A stretch of DNA of 42,220 nucleotides, from NCBI GenBank assembly GCA_947385425.1, contig CANDKY010000026.1, forward strand, positions 1 through 42,220. Reading direction: 5' to 3'. Positions within the stretch are counted from its first letter, which is position 1; the number at the start of each line of letters is the position of its first letter. Below the pieces are notes generated by a model. The model was given only the letters and a program-made list of their open reading frames with translations, was not told the origin of the DNA and did not search any database. This DNA is from an uncultured Lachnospiraceae bacterium. GTDB taxonomy: Bacteria; Bacillota; Clostridia; Lachnospirales; Lachnospiraceae. Shown one piece after another: positions 1-9,580 of the stretch. The translations under genes and the position numbers were made by a program.

Positions 1-383
1 ACAATGATATTATCAGCCAGTATGTCACTTTTACAAAAGTATATGACGAACAGGTGAAATTATATGGACGGACCAGGGAAGCAGTTACGAATACGATCCA
101 TATCTGTAAAGACAGGGACATTCTGAAAGAGTATTTATCAAGCAGGGAAAAGGAGGTTGTGGATATGATGATGACATTATTTGATGAAGAACAGGTAATG
201 CGCGCTTATGTGGAGAGTGAGCGAAAAGAAGCAGCAAAAAAAGCAGCCGTGATTTCAGCGATTGAGATGTGCCAGGAGATGGGTTTGCCTGTTTCAGAAA
301 CAATTAAAAAGGTTGCAGGAAAATATAAGCTTGAAGAAAACGAGGCAGAAGCATGGGTTCAGCGATATTGGAAAAAGGTATAA
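1..383 (+). CDS. Rpn-family PD-(D/E)XK nuclease / putative transposase, C-terminal fragment
   Basis: The reading frame is open from the first bases of the window and ends at TAA 381-383, so the gene begins outside the window. A GTG at 54 is only an internal codon. The visible part covers the C-terminal third of an Rpn (recombination-promoting nuclease) family protein. It contains the segment KLYGRTREAVTNTIHIC, an acidic helix, and a C-terminal AEAWVQRYWKK tail. It is almost identical to the matching part of the next gene but keeps 35 codons (roughly 139-246) that the next gene lacks. Family members are DNA endonucleases linked to RecA-independent recombination. The catalytic core would lie upstream. 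Confident as a coding fragment; function is from family resemblance only. Confidence 0.75.
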   Translation, partial: NDIISQYVTFTKVYDEQVKLYGRTREAVTNTIHICKDRDILKEYLSSREKEVVDMMMTLFDEEQVMRAYVESERKEAAKKAAVISAIEMCQEMGLPVSETIKKVAGKYKLEENEAEAWVQRYWKKV

Positions 384-443
384 TGAAACCAGGATAACCT
401 GATTATTTTCCCGCAGAAAAGGCGGGGATGAAAGGAAGAAGGA

Positions 444-1214
444 ATGGAAAAAACAGATATTGCGAAATATACGGTTAAAGACAGCCTTTTTACAAATTTA
501 TTTCAAGACAAAAAATACCTGATTCAGTTATACCGGGCGCTTCACCCAGAAGATACAGAAACCACGGAAAATGAACTGAAGGACATCACGATTAAAAATA
601 TATTAGTGGATGCATGCTATAATGATTTGGGATTCACAGTAAGGGACAAAATTATGATTCTGACTGAGGCCCAAACCACATGGACGATGAACATTATCAT
701 CCGGGCATTGATGTATCTGGTGCAGTCCTATCATGAATATTTTGAACGCAGGAACGATAACCTTTACGGCAGTAAAAAAGTAAAGCTGCCAAAAGCAGAA
801 TTATATGTGATATTCACTGGAAAACGGGTAAGCAAACCGGAATATGTTTCCCTTTCAGAAGAATTTTGGGGCGGGGAGAAATGCGCCATTGATGTAAAGG
901 TAAAAATGATATATGATGGCAAGAACAATGATATTATCAGCCAGTATGTCACTTTTACAAAAGTATATGACGAACAGGTAAAATTATATGGACGAACCAG
1001 GGAAGCAGTTACTAATACGATCCATATCTGTAAAGGCAGGGACATTCTGAAAGAGTATTTAGCATCCGTGATTTCAGCGATTGAGATGTGCCAGGAGATG
1101 GATTTGCCTGTTTCAGAAACAATTAAAAAGGTTGCAGGGAAATATAAGCTTGAAGAAAACGAGGCAGAAGCATGGGTTCAGCGATATTGGAAAAAGGAAA
1201 GGGGAAACCAATAG
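444..1214 (+). CDS. Rpn-family recombination-promoting nuclease / putative transposase
   Basis: The gene encodes 256 residues and starts at an ATG preceded by GGAAGAAGGA. The N-terminal two thirds carry the PD-(D/E)XK-type core of the Rpn/TIGR01784 group: KDSLFTNLF at residues 13-21, ACYNDLGF near 60, then ILTEAQTTW with the E-x-Q signature near 73-77. The tail matches the partial gene upstream at DNA level. An in-frame 105-bp segment present in that copy is missing here, so LKEYL runs directly into SVISAIEMC. The lost segment is helical and lies outside the predicted nuclease core, so activity may remain. The two genes are a head-to-tail duplication. Confidence 0.8.
   Translation: MEKTDIAKYTVKDSLFTNLFQDKKYLIQLYRALHPEDTETTENELKDITIKNILVDACYNDLGFTVRDKIMILTEAQTTWTMNIIIRALMYLVQSYHEYFERRNDNLYGSKKVKLPKAELYVIFTGKRVSKPEYVSLSEEFWGGEKCAIDVKVKMIYDGKNNDIISQYVTFTKVYDEQVKLYGRTREAVTNTIHICKGRDILKEYLASVISAIEMCQEMDLPVSETIKKVAGKYKLEENEAEAWVQRYWKKERGNQ
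925..1199 (+). repeat. Second copy of a direct repeat within the Rpn genes
   Basis: Bases from 925 match the window from base 1 (offset 924) to about 1062, then resume at 1068 against 249 (offset 819). The difference of 105 bp is an in-frame deletion. Only a few substitutions separate the copies, so the duplication or a conversion between them is recent. Confidence 0.85.
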
Positions 1215-1370
1215 TTTTCTTGGCTTTGTCTTCCTTCCAACCAAAAGCAGATTGCTGTCCACGGGCAATGTACCTTGGCAATGAAGGAATGGATATCATA
1301 AAGTGCCGCAATGCAGAACAAAATAAAATAAAAGATTACCTTTACTGCCCCGATCTATTTCCATACAGTT

Positions 1371-1430
1371 CCTAAAATAAAAAACCATACGGACGGAGAA
1401 TACATACCAAACTTCTCCGCCCGCATGGTT
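1371..1430 (-). terminator. Rho-independent terminator downstream of the XRE gene
   Basis: Arms 1383-1400 and 1413-1430 form an 18-bp stem (AACCATRCGGRCGGAGAA) around a 12-nt loop. On the minus strand the two imperfect positions become G-U pairs, while on the plus strand they are A-C mismatches. The minus-strand stem is followed by a T-rich run (TTTTTTATTTTAG). It therefore best serves the minus-strand XRE gene. The rest of 1215-1370 holds no gene I can support. Confidence 0.75.
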
Positions 1431-1531
1431 TAAGAATAAAAAACAAGAAAATCAAATCCATACTGAGTATAGCACAAATATCCCCATTTCCCGGCACTCT
1501 GTAAAAAATGATCCGATAAATGTCAAAATTG

Positions 1532-1900
1532 CTATTTACTAACATTCTTATATTGTACACTGCCATCCATTAACCCAATAAAATATGTACATGTCCTCAT
1601 AAATTCCGGCAATGCCCTTACCTCAGCATCAGAAAAACCATTGAATATACCTACTGCCTCATTTATATAAATTACCTTTGCCTCCACCAGGCTGTCGCAC
1701 ATCAGTTCATCCATGGAACAGCCCAGCACATTAGCAATATCCACCAGCTTTTCCAGGCTTACTTTAGTTTTCGCATTTTCGATATTACTGATATGCTGTG
1801 CCGATACTTCCGCTGCGGCTGCCAGTTTCGCCTGTGACATCCTCCCTCTTTCTCTCCGTTCCCTGACCCTTTTCCCCAATTTCCCATAGTCTATTGACAT
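1532..1900 (-). CDS. XRE-family transcriptional regulator (HTH_3)
   Basis: The protein has 122 residues from the chosen ATG at 1900; in-frame ATGs at 1936 and 1912 are alternatives, and none has a textbook ribosome binding site. The N-terminal half is a lambda-repressor-like helix-turn-helix: LGKRVRERRERGRMSQAKLA, then SAQHISNIENAK as the recognition helix and LEKLVDIANVLGCSMDEL. The C-terminal half (VEAKVIYINEAVGIFNGFSDAEVRAL) is a short helical tail common in small Firmicute XRE regulators. No partner gene is obvious: it is a single gene with its own terminator, separated from guaB by several hairpins. Its target is unknown. Confidence 0.8.
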   Translation of the reverse strand: MSIDYGKLGKRVRERRERGRMSQAKLAAAAEVSAQHISNIENAKTKVSLEKLVDIANVLGCSMDELMCDSLVEAKVIYINEAVGIFNGFSDAEVRALPEFMRTCTYFIGLMDGSVQYKNVSK

Positions 1901-1980
1901 CCTTTTCACCATTACCCTTTTAACATGCCCCTTCATCTAATTTTACATCATCCTGCCCCAAAAAGAAACTACATGAAATA

Positions 1981-2201
1981 CAGCCCAGATTACCAACCCG
2001 GGCTGCCATAAATATATCCCAATATATTTCCCTTCTCCTGACACTCCAACCACTATAATCCCTGCCACATCAGCGCAAATCCTGGAAAAACGCCTCTTTC
2101 CCGGCGTTTTTCCGCGTGAAACGGATTTGCAATGCTAAGCATGGCAAATCCTAGAAGCTCTTAAACGGTAAAGAACACCGTTGCGGCGTCCTTTGACGCC
2201 T
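1981..2201. other. Array of hairpins between guaB and the XRE gene, including a terminator at 2084-2113
   Basis: No gene is seen from 1937 to 2218. Five stem-loops follow one another. They are CAGCCC/GGGCTG at 1981-2005, GGAAAAACGCC/GGCGTTTTTCC (perfect 11 bp, 8-nt loop) at 2084-2113, GGATTTGC..GCAAATCC with an inner ATGC/GCAT at 2123-2151, AACGGT/ACCGTT at about 2164-2182, and GGCGTC/GACGCC at 2186-2201. The 2084-2113 hairpin is the most likely guaB terminator because its minus-strand 3' arm ends in a T5 run. The others may be remains of dispersed palindromic repeats. Confidence 0.6.
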
Positions 2202-2218
2202 TAGATCTTCTTTTCACG

Positions 2219-3900
<1,682 letters not shown>

Positions 3901-3922
3901 TTCCAGTTTATATAATTGAATA

Positions 3923-3961
3923 GTGATGTAAATTTGAAAAAGTTTACCAAACTTACATCAC
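3923..3961. promoter_or_regulatory. Inverted repeat upstream of the guaB leader
   Basis: GTGATGTAAATTTG and CAAACTTACATCAC form a 14-bp nearly perfect inverted repeat with an 11-nt centre, on the promoter side of the guaB leader. It could be an operator, or a terminator for the upstream DUF6106-like gene, though no clear T-run follows it. AT-rich -10-like sequence (TATATA) lies between it and the tandem repeats. No sequence characteristic of a known purine regulator was recognised. Confidence 0.4.
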
Positions 3962-4054
3962 CATGTCAACCCGAAAATTGAAATTCTGTCCCGGATTAAA
4001 AAGTAAGGATTGTGAATCCAAAAACAAACTCTGGATTACCAATCCCTTCCTTAA

Positions 4055-4552
4055 CTAATCCGTGAATACTTTTCTCGGCGCAATATTCTGAATCGCCTTA
4101 ACCATCTCCTGGTTAGGCTCTAATACAACCCTTTCCCCACTGTCGTAAAACATCACATATCTCGTCTCCGGCTTCTTCTCCTCGCCGGTGCTGTAATCAA
4201 CGGTCTTAACCGTCCTGTTTTTAAAATTATCCAGATGGTAAGAATTTATGGGCGCAAAAACCTCCATCTTGTTCAGATCATACTTTCCTACCCTCTTCCG
4301 CCTCGTCTTCGCCATGATCTTATCTACCGTAAGCTCTTTATCCAGATACAGATACTCATATTCCAAATCCGCATTCAAATAAACAAAATATGCCGCCACT
4401 CCCGCCAGCGCACCGACAATCAATGCCCTGATATCCAAAAGCCCTACAAGTATAAATGCGACTGCCAGCATCATCGTAAGGATACGCAGGAAACGCATTC
4501 CCACATTTGTCTTTTTCTTCACTAAACATTCTACGTATATTTCACTCATCAT
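4055..4552 (-). CDS. DUF6106-like membrane protein
   Basis: The protein has 165 residues (164 if the second ATG is used). A short cytoplasmic N-terminus (MMSEIYVECLVKKKTN) is followed by two closely spaced membrane segments at about residues 20-37 and 42-60 (LRILTMMLAVAFILVGLLDI, LIVGALAGVAAYFVYL). A soluble domain follows, with LEYEYLYLDKELTVDKIMAKTRRKRVGKYDLNKM near 67-98. This architecture and motif match, as I recall, a Lachnospiraceae protein family of unknown function (DUF6106). It is monocistronic between guaB and an ATPase gene, with its own well-formed promoter at 4622-4650. The biochemical role is unknown. Confidence 0.8.
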   Translation of the reverse strand: MMSEIYVECLVKKKTNVGMRFLRILTMMLAVAFILVGLLDIRALIVGALAGVAAYFVYLNADLEYEYLYLDKELTVDKIMAKTRRKRVGKYDLNKMEVFAPINSYHLDNFKNRTVKTVDYSTGEEKKPETRYVMFYDSGERVVLEPNQEMVKAIQNIAPRKVFTD

Positions 4553-4621
4553 AACGTTTATCCATCCTGTCCGGACTTATCGGTTGGGCCGCTGGACCCT
4601 CCCTGCCCTGTTATGTACTTT

Positions 4622-4650
4622 ATCATATTACAAAACAGGGAAAATTTCAA
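4622..4650 (-). promoter_or_regulatory. Sigma-A type promoter of the DUF6106-like gene
   Basis: Reading the minus strand, TTGAAA (4650-4645) and TATGAT (4627-4622) are separated by exactly 17 bp. The start of transcription would be near 4614, giving a leader of about 60 nt before the gene at 4552. An inverted repeat CCCTGTT/AACAGGG overlaps the -10 and spacer region and could be an operator. Confidence 0.65.
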
Positions 4651-4708
4651 GCTGATTCTTTGCAACTTTTCCGGCTTGCGCATAGTGGGCTATGCAGCCG
4701 ATAATCCC

Positions 4709-6421
4709 TTATCCTATAAGGCACTCCTTTCCCCGGAATGCAAATCCATAACTGCGTATGTTCTCCGGGGCAAAACCGCGTGACACAAGTTCCGCCTCAT
4801 ACCGCTTCTCCGCTATCTGGCGGTGTGCCGCCGCGAGCGTATCCTCGAGGTTTTCTTCCCCCTCGTCCGGGTCAAGTACCTTGAATTCAAAAATAAATGC
4901 CCTGCCTTCTTTGTCAACAGGCTCCAGCATAACATCATAACGCCCGTATCCGCTCTCACGGTTTGACCGCACAATATACGTATCCGCCATATTCACAACC
5001 ATGCCAAGCACAAAACCATGGTAAAAACGTTCCGGTTCTGTCTGTCCTGACGGCTTATTCCCACTGTCAAAAGAACTGAACGTGTTCAGGGCTACTTTAT
5101 TCATAAAGGTGTTCATCCTGCGGACATTATCGTGTAAAAGCGCATGGATAAATTCATTGTAATACGTTTCGGTATTGCCGCCAAACCATCCTTTTACCAT
5201 GTTCTCAAAGATATACACCGCCTCCATATTGGTGAGCGCCAGAGTATATACTTTCCTTTTCCGCTCACCCACATACTCCAGCTTCAGCACCTTCAGGTAT
5301 CCGGTCGCCAACAGCAGGCTCCATACCGCACTGGCACTGCCGCCAAGCTGGTCAAAAACAATCCTTTCATCAAGCTCCGCCTCGAAACTCTTCCCCTGCA
5401 GGAGAGCCTCCATTGTCTGCTTGATACCCGGAACCCCTGTCTGCATCAGCGAATTTACAAGGCTGTTTGAACTTGTATCTGCCCAGTAATTTTCGTATTT
5501 TCCGTTTTTCCTGATAAAAGAAGAAATAGACCACGGATTGTAAATATCCGTACACTTTCCAAACGTAAAACCGTCATACCATTTTTTTACTTCGCCTTTT
5601 TCACTGCCAAGCCCCATGTCTTCAAGCGCATCAAAAACTTCGTTTTCCGTAAATCCGAAAGCAGCCGCATATTCATCCGATGTAGTCGTTATCACCTCCA
5701 GATTATTCATTCCGGTAAAAATACTTTCCCTGGCAATTCTCGTTATTCCTGTAATCAGGCCGCGTTCAAGATAAGGATTGGTCTTAAATGTGGCATTGAA
5801 AAAACAACTGAAAAAACGGACAGCCCTATCCCAGTATCCGCAAAGCCAGGCCTCCTGCATCGGCGTATCATACTCGTCAAGGATAATAATCACATTTTCC
5901 TTATAATAGCGCTGCATAAAACACGCCATCTGATGGACTGCGCCCTCGGCAATGTCACTAGGCATCCCTATTTTTATTTTTTTATAGTACTCTTTCTCAT
6001 TCTCATTCAGACAGCCGCTGTCAAGCAAATAATCATTCGCATTATACAGGCCTGCAATCACTTCTGTTATCTTATTTTCCATCTCGGAATATCCGGCTGC
6101 CTTTGCATTCGCAAAAGTCAGGAATATCACCGGGAATTTCCCCTGCAGATTTCGGTATTTTTCCCTGTCTGCCCCGCTCCCGAATATTGAAAGCCCCTCA
6201 AACAAGTCCCCCCTGCCCTCATATTCCCTGGAGAAAAAGCACTCGATCATACTCATATTCAGTGTCTTGCCAAAACGGCGGGGACGCGTGATTAGCGTCA
6301 CATCTGAACCGGTTTCCCACCATTCCCTGATAAACTCCGTCTTGTCGATATAAAAAGCCCCCTGTTTCCTAAGTTTGTCAAACCGCTGTACACCTATATT
6401 TACCACAGGTTTCCTGTTCAT
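4709..6421 (-). CDS. AAA-ATPase-like / PD-(D/E)XK nuclease fusion (DUF1703 type)
   Basis: The protein has 570 residues from the ATG at 6421, which follows GGGAGGTGTGGAT; the longer upstream frame has no such site. The N-terminus has the family opening NIGVQRFDKLRKQGAFYIDKT, then the P-loop-like RPRRFGKT at residues 46-53 and a Walker B IIILDEYDTPMQEAW near 170. A region with LERGLITGITRIARESIF follows. The C-terminal 130 residues form a PD-(D/E)XK fold: GRYDVML then FIFEFKVLD supplies the D..ExK residues. The family is abundant in anaerobic gut bacteria and often present in many copies; its physiological role is not established. Its neighbour at 6520 is a second, different ATPase-nuclease gene. 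Confidence 0.88.
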   Translation of the reverse strand: MNRKPVVNIGVQRFDKLRKQGAFYIDKTEFIREWWETGSDVTLITRPRRFGKTLNMSMIECFFSREYEGRGDLFEGLSIFGSGADREKYRNLQGKFPVIFLTFANAKAAGYSEMENKITEVIAGLYNANDYLLDSGCLNENEKEYYKKIKIGMPSDIAEGAVHQMACFMQRYYKENVIIILDEYDTPMQEAWLCGYWDRAVRFFSCFFNATFKTNPYLERGLITGITRIARESIFTGMNNLEVITTTSDEYAAAFGFTENEVFDALEDMGLGSEKGEVKKWYDGFTFGKCTDIYNPWSISSFIRKNGKYENYWADTSSNSLVNSLMQTGVPGIKQTMEALLQGKSFEAELDERIVFDQLGGSASAVWSLLLATGYLKVLKLEYVGERKRKVYTLALTNMEAVYIFENMVKGWFGGNTETYYNEFIHALLHDNVRRMNTFMNKVALNTFSSFDSGNKPSGQTEPERFYHGFVLGMVVNMADTYIVRSNRESGYGRYDVMLEPVDKEGRAFIFEFKVLDPDEGEENLEDTLAAAHRQIAEKRYEAELVSRGFAPENIRSYGFAFRGKECLIG

Positions 6422-6519
6422 ATCCACACCTCCCAATGTACCGATTACCAAATATACCCCAAAGATAAGAAACTGCACAGGTTATTTGCCGGCAGTTACT
6501 CAGCCCGGCGTTTAACCGG

Positions 6520-8127
6520 CTAATTATACGGAAACCTGCATCCTACCGTATATACCGGAATAGATCCGAAGATATCGCCTCCGCCCCCATGAGTGTTTTT
6601 TGCTACTATACCTTTATCAATAAAGTTTCTATCCTTAAAAACTTTTAAGGAAATTGTTGTCCCGTCTTTCGTTTTTCCTTCTATCCCATAGATGATCCTG
6701 TCCTTCGCCATTACCATAAAATCTAATTCATAATCCTCATAAACCGAGAAGCATACATTGTCTCCCCTCACCTTCCGCATGGATACTCTCACTCTGAATA
6801 GTCTGTGTAATTCATTAAATATAAATGTTTCCGTTATTAAACCAGCCAATGCCGACTCATTTAGCGGGCTTTGGCTTGCCAGATAGGATGCCAAGCCGCA
6901 ATCTGAAAAATAAATTCTTCTCCCGGGCGCTATATTCTTTATATCACCATTCACTGCCAAATCACTGGTACTTATTATTCCGGTATATTCCAGCCATATT
7001 ACCGCCCTTGCTATTTCATTCTTATTTACCAATAAATCTGTATTTTCTTTACTTAATTTAGTAACTGTATCTATAATGTTCCTGCCCGTACCCCTTTTTT
7101 CAAAACACATTTCTTTTAAAGCTTCCCTGTATACACTGTCAAATATTTCCACATCCCTGTCACCGTCAAAATAATTTCTGGACTCTTCCTTGAAAGTAAC
7201 AAGCAGCTTGTGTATGGTTTCATAACATATACTGATGCTCTTAGTCTGCCTGTACCTTTTTATTACCTCCGGATATCCCCCTATTTTTACATATAACTGG
7301 TATAATTCCTCTAAGGCTGTGTAATCTCCATTATTTCCGCGCCCATGCAAATCTATATTGTCCAAGATCTTTTCTTTCTTGTAAACCCTGCAAAATTCCC
7401 TGAAGCTAAGTGTAAAAAGGTATCTTTTTTCTATTGTGCCTGCGGGCAGGAAAAAATCCCTGTTTCCCAGAATCTTCCCCAAATAACTTCCTGTAATTAC
7501 TATGTCACATTTAAAGGTTGAATACATACGCCGTATGGAATTGTATATATTATAGCTGTTCTGGATTTCATCTATAATGAGTATCGTATTTTTATCGTTT
7601 ACAAACTCCGGCAGCCCCGCCGTCCTGCAATATTCCTGCATTGCGCTTACCATCCGCGGTGATTTCAGCACACTTGCAAAACCATATATATCGTCTGCTG
7701 CATTGACATATATTAAGTACTCATAATTTTTATATGCAAATTTTAAAAGTTCGGTTGTTTTTCCGACCTGCCTTGTACCTTCTAATTGCAATACTACATG
7801 CATCGGGTCTTCTTTCCATTCCAATAAGTCTGTCTGTATATCCCTTTGGAACGGATTTTCTTCTGATAATTGCTTATATTTTATTCCGTTCAGTTCACTA
7901 TACTTAATTCGGGGCAGTTCATTCTTTTCCCTGATACTGTCTTTTTCTTCCAATTCCAGGTTCTCTATAGATTGTAGTTCACTATATACCGTATAATCCG
8001 GATAAAATTCATTATTTATTATAAACCCTATTGTTTTACCGTCATTGTTTACTACTCTGTGTGTTGCTCTCAATTTATTTAATGCTGGCATACCTGGCTT
8101 ACGTCCTTTCCTCTGGTTATACTCCAT
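6520..8127 (-). CDS. AAA+ ATPase with DUF4143-like C-terminal nuclease domain
   Basis: The protein has about 535 residues. The ATG at 8127 is a working choice: it has no clear ribosome binding site, and the ATG at 8091 (MPALNKLRATH) has AGGAAAGGA about 12 nt upstream. The N-terminal 45 residues (LRATHRVVNNDGKTIGFII) form a small beta module. The AAA_14 domain has Walker A GTRQVGKTT at about 117-125, Walker B TILIIDEIQNS, and a sensor-like DIVITGSYLG. The C-terminal half carries a DUF4143-type region, with YELDFMVMAKDRIIYGIEGK giving a D..ExK nuclease-like signature. Such proteins are common and poorly understood. Only 41 bp separate its stop from the frame of the next gene downstream. Confidence 0.85.
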   Translation of the reverse strand: MEYNQRKGRKPGMPALNKLRATHRVVNNDGKTIGFIINNEFYPDYTVYSELQSIENLELEEKDSIREKNELPRIKYSELNGIKYKQLSEENPFQRDIQTDLLEWKEDPMHVVLQLEGTRQVGKTTELLKFAYKNYEYLIYVNAADDIYGFASVLKSPRMVSAMQEYCRTAGLPEFVNDKNTILIIDEIQNSYNIYNSIRRMYSTFKCDIVITGSYLGKILGNRDFFLPAGTIEKRYLFTLSFREFCRVYKKEKILDNIDLHGRGNNGDYTALEELYQLYVKIGGYPEVIKRYRQTKSISICYETIHKLLVTFKEESRNYFDGDRDVEIFDSVYREALKEMCFEKRGTGRNIIDTVTKLSKENTDLLVNKNEIARAVIWLEYTGIISTSDLAVNGDIKNIAPGRRIYFSDCGLASYLASQSPLNESALAGLITETFIFNELHRLFRVRVSMRKVRGDNVCFSVYEDYELDFMVMAKDRIIYGIEGKTKDGTTISLKVFKDRNFIDKGIVAKNTHGGGGDIFGSIPVYTVGCRFPYN

Positions 8128-8221
8128 TATAATGCCAGTCTGAAAAAAAAGCAAATCGACACACCGAATACAATTACACTGGCCGTGGGCAAAAGCAGCT
8201 TTAAAAGGATAGGAAGTTTCC

Positions 8222-8566
8222 CTAATTAGAATATTTCGCTTTCAGATAAAATATCATACGCACCACTTCCATGGCAAACTCGACCTCTTCGTCCATCTTA
8301 TCTTCCACCAGCCTGCAGAAAGCCTCCTGCTGGTATTTCCTCTTCTCATCCGTTTCCTGCCCCGCCAGTATATCCATCGAAACCTCCAGGGCCATCGAAA
8401 TTTTCATGAACGTAACCATATGGATGCCGCCCTGCCCCGCCTCCACCTTCTGTATCCCCTTTACGGACAGATTCGCCTTCTCCGCCAGCGCTTCCTGCGT
8501 CAGCCCCCTTTTCATGCGGAAACTGCGCACGTTATTGCCGAGTGTCCAATAGTCTGCCGTCTTCAT
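8222..8566 (-). CDS. XRE-family transcriptional regulator
   Basis: The protein has 114 residues from the ATG at 8566, preceded by GAGGGGG at 7 nt. The helix-turn-helix covers residues 8-65: LGNNVRSFRMKRGLTQEALA, ANLSVKGIQKVEAGQ as turn and recognition helix, then MVTFMKISMALEVSMDILA. A charged helical tail (DEKRKYQQEAFCRLVEDKMDEEVEF) follows. It lies just downstream of the last secreted-protein gene of the surface locus (gap of 29 bp), so it could be the distal gene of that operon and act on it. That is an inference from position alone. Confidence 0.82.
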   Translation of the reverse strand: MKTADYWTLGNNVRSFRMKRGLTQEALAEKANLSVKGIQKVEAGQGGIHMVTFMKISMALEVSMDILAGQETDEKRKYQQEAFCRLVEDKMDEEVEFAMEVVRMIFYLKAKYSN

Positions 8567-8595
8567 AAAATACCCCCTCATTTTTCTTCCTTCTC

Positions 8596-9468
8596 TTATG
8601 CCACATTTGCGGAAGCAGTTGCTCCGATATCATCTGTTGTCGGTTGTTTCTCCAAAACGTCCGATTCCCTTTCCTCATTCCCATTAATTACCGGTTCCAC
8701 TGACCAGTCCACTGCCACATATGGAACATCTGATATCTTTCCCCAGTCCCCGTTTGGATTGCAGGAACCGGTCAGGCAGAAAGAATATAACACGTCCGGA
8801 CTTTCACCGACAGCCCCGTTTATTTCTTCCTGAATTACTGCCTCCCCATGTTCATCCAGTGGAATATAATTCCCTTGATTATCTTCAAGCGCCAGATAAA
8901 CCGAACAGGTATCATCATCTGTAAAAGAACCATCCCCCACCACCCGGACATCCCCAAGGTTCTTTAATGTTGCCCGAATCGTTATACGCACAGTCTCTGT
9001 ACCTTTATTAATAATGTCAAGCCAGTCACTCTTACTGGAAAAATTGTAATCCCCCTTTGTATTTTCAAAATACAATGTCGCACCTTCTTCAAAAGAACGC
9101 CCCCCGTAACGGGCTGCGCCTGTCGCATTAATGACTCCCTGCGGATCCAATATAAAATCAAAAGGGGAATGCCCTGTTTCGTACTCAGGCGGAAGTTCTA
9201 TACAAAGCATGGCATCTGTCTGCTCCCTGGTATCCCCGTCCTCCCCACTTCCCATATCTGGAGTTCCCGTTTCTTCTCTGCCTGTATCCTCTTCCGTCAT
9301 CCCGTTTATACTCTCTCCCGTTCCCCTGCCCGTATCATCCTCCAAACCTTCCGCCACATTTTCTATCGGAGTTTCCGCAGACGCCCGCACCCACATGCTG
9401 CTCCCAAAGGAAATGCCCGCCGCAAGACAAATTATCAATGCATGCTTTAAATAATTTTTCTTTCCCAT
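8596..9468 (-). CDS. Secreted surface protein with acidic low-complexity linker
   Basis: The protein has 290 residues, with AGGGAGGTAGAAT before the ATG. A signal peptide is clear (MGKKNYLKHALIICLAAGIS..VRASA, cleavage near residue 31). Residues 32-85 are an acidic, Gly/Thr-rich linker, and a folded beta-rich domain runs from about 90 to 265. The folded domain contains FDFILDPQGV and IINKGTETVRITI, and ends with VAVDWSVEPV. Similar motifs recur in the proteins at 22465 (VEFGIDAFEQAG) and 27704 (IHVVIDPWEIDG, NNGTETG), suggesting one family. No LPxTG or WxL anchor and no transmembrane tail were seen. It is the last surface protein of the glycan locus. The role is unknown; a structural or adhesin subunit is an inference. 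Confidence 0.75.
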   Translation of the reverse strand: MGKKNYLKHALIICLAAGISFGSSMWVRASAETPIENVAEGLEDDTGRGTGESINGMTEEDTGREETGTPDMGSGEDGDTREQTDAMLCIELPPEYETGHSPFDFILDPQGVINATGAARYGGRSFEEGATLYFENTKGDYNFSSKSDWLDIINKGTETVRITIRATLKNLGDVRVVGDGSFTDDDTCSVYLALEDNQGNYIPLDEHGEAVIQEEINGAVGESPDVLYSFCLTGSCNPNGDWGKISDVPYVAVDWSVEPVINGNEERESDVLEKQPTTDDIGATASANVA

Positions 9469-9504
9469 ATTCTACCTCCCTGAAAATGTATATGCGGTCA
9501 GCCT

Positions 9505-9529
9505 CCCATAAAAGCCACCGCTTTGGCTT
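9505..9529 (-). terminator. Weak terminator-like hairpin after the GT2 gene
   Basis: AAGCCA and TGGCTT (9512-9529) form a 6-bp stem with a 6-nt loop; on the minus strand it is followed by TTTTATGG. It lies between the glycosyltransferase at 9581 and the secreted-protein gene at 8596, so it may attenuate rather than stop transcription. Confidence 0.35.
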
Positions 9530-9580
9530 CCTTACATCTATTCTTTTCCTGTATCCGCAGAACAGCCGTAAAACCTCCGT

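Noticed and set aside
8596-9468. LPxTG or WxL cell-wall anchor in the secreted proteins
   Set aside because: No sorting motif, hydrophobic tail or WxL pair was found in any of the three secreted proteins.
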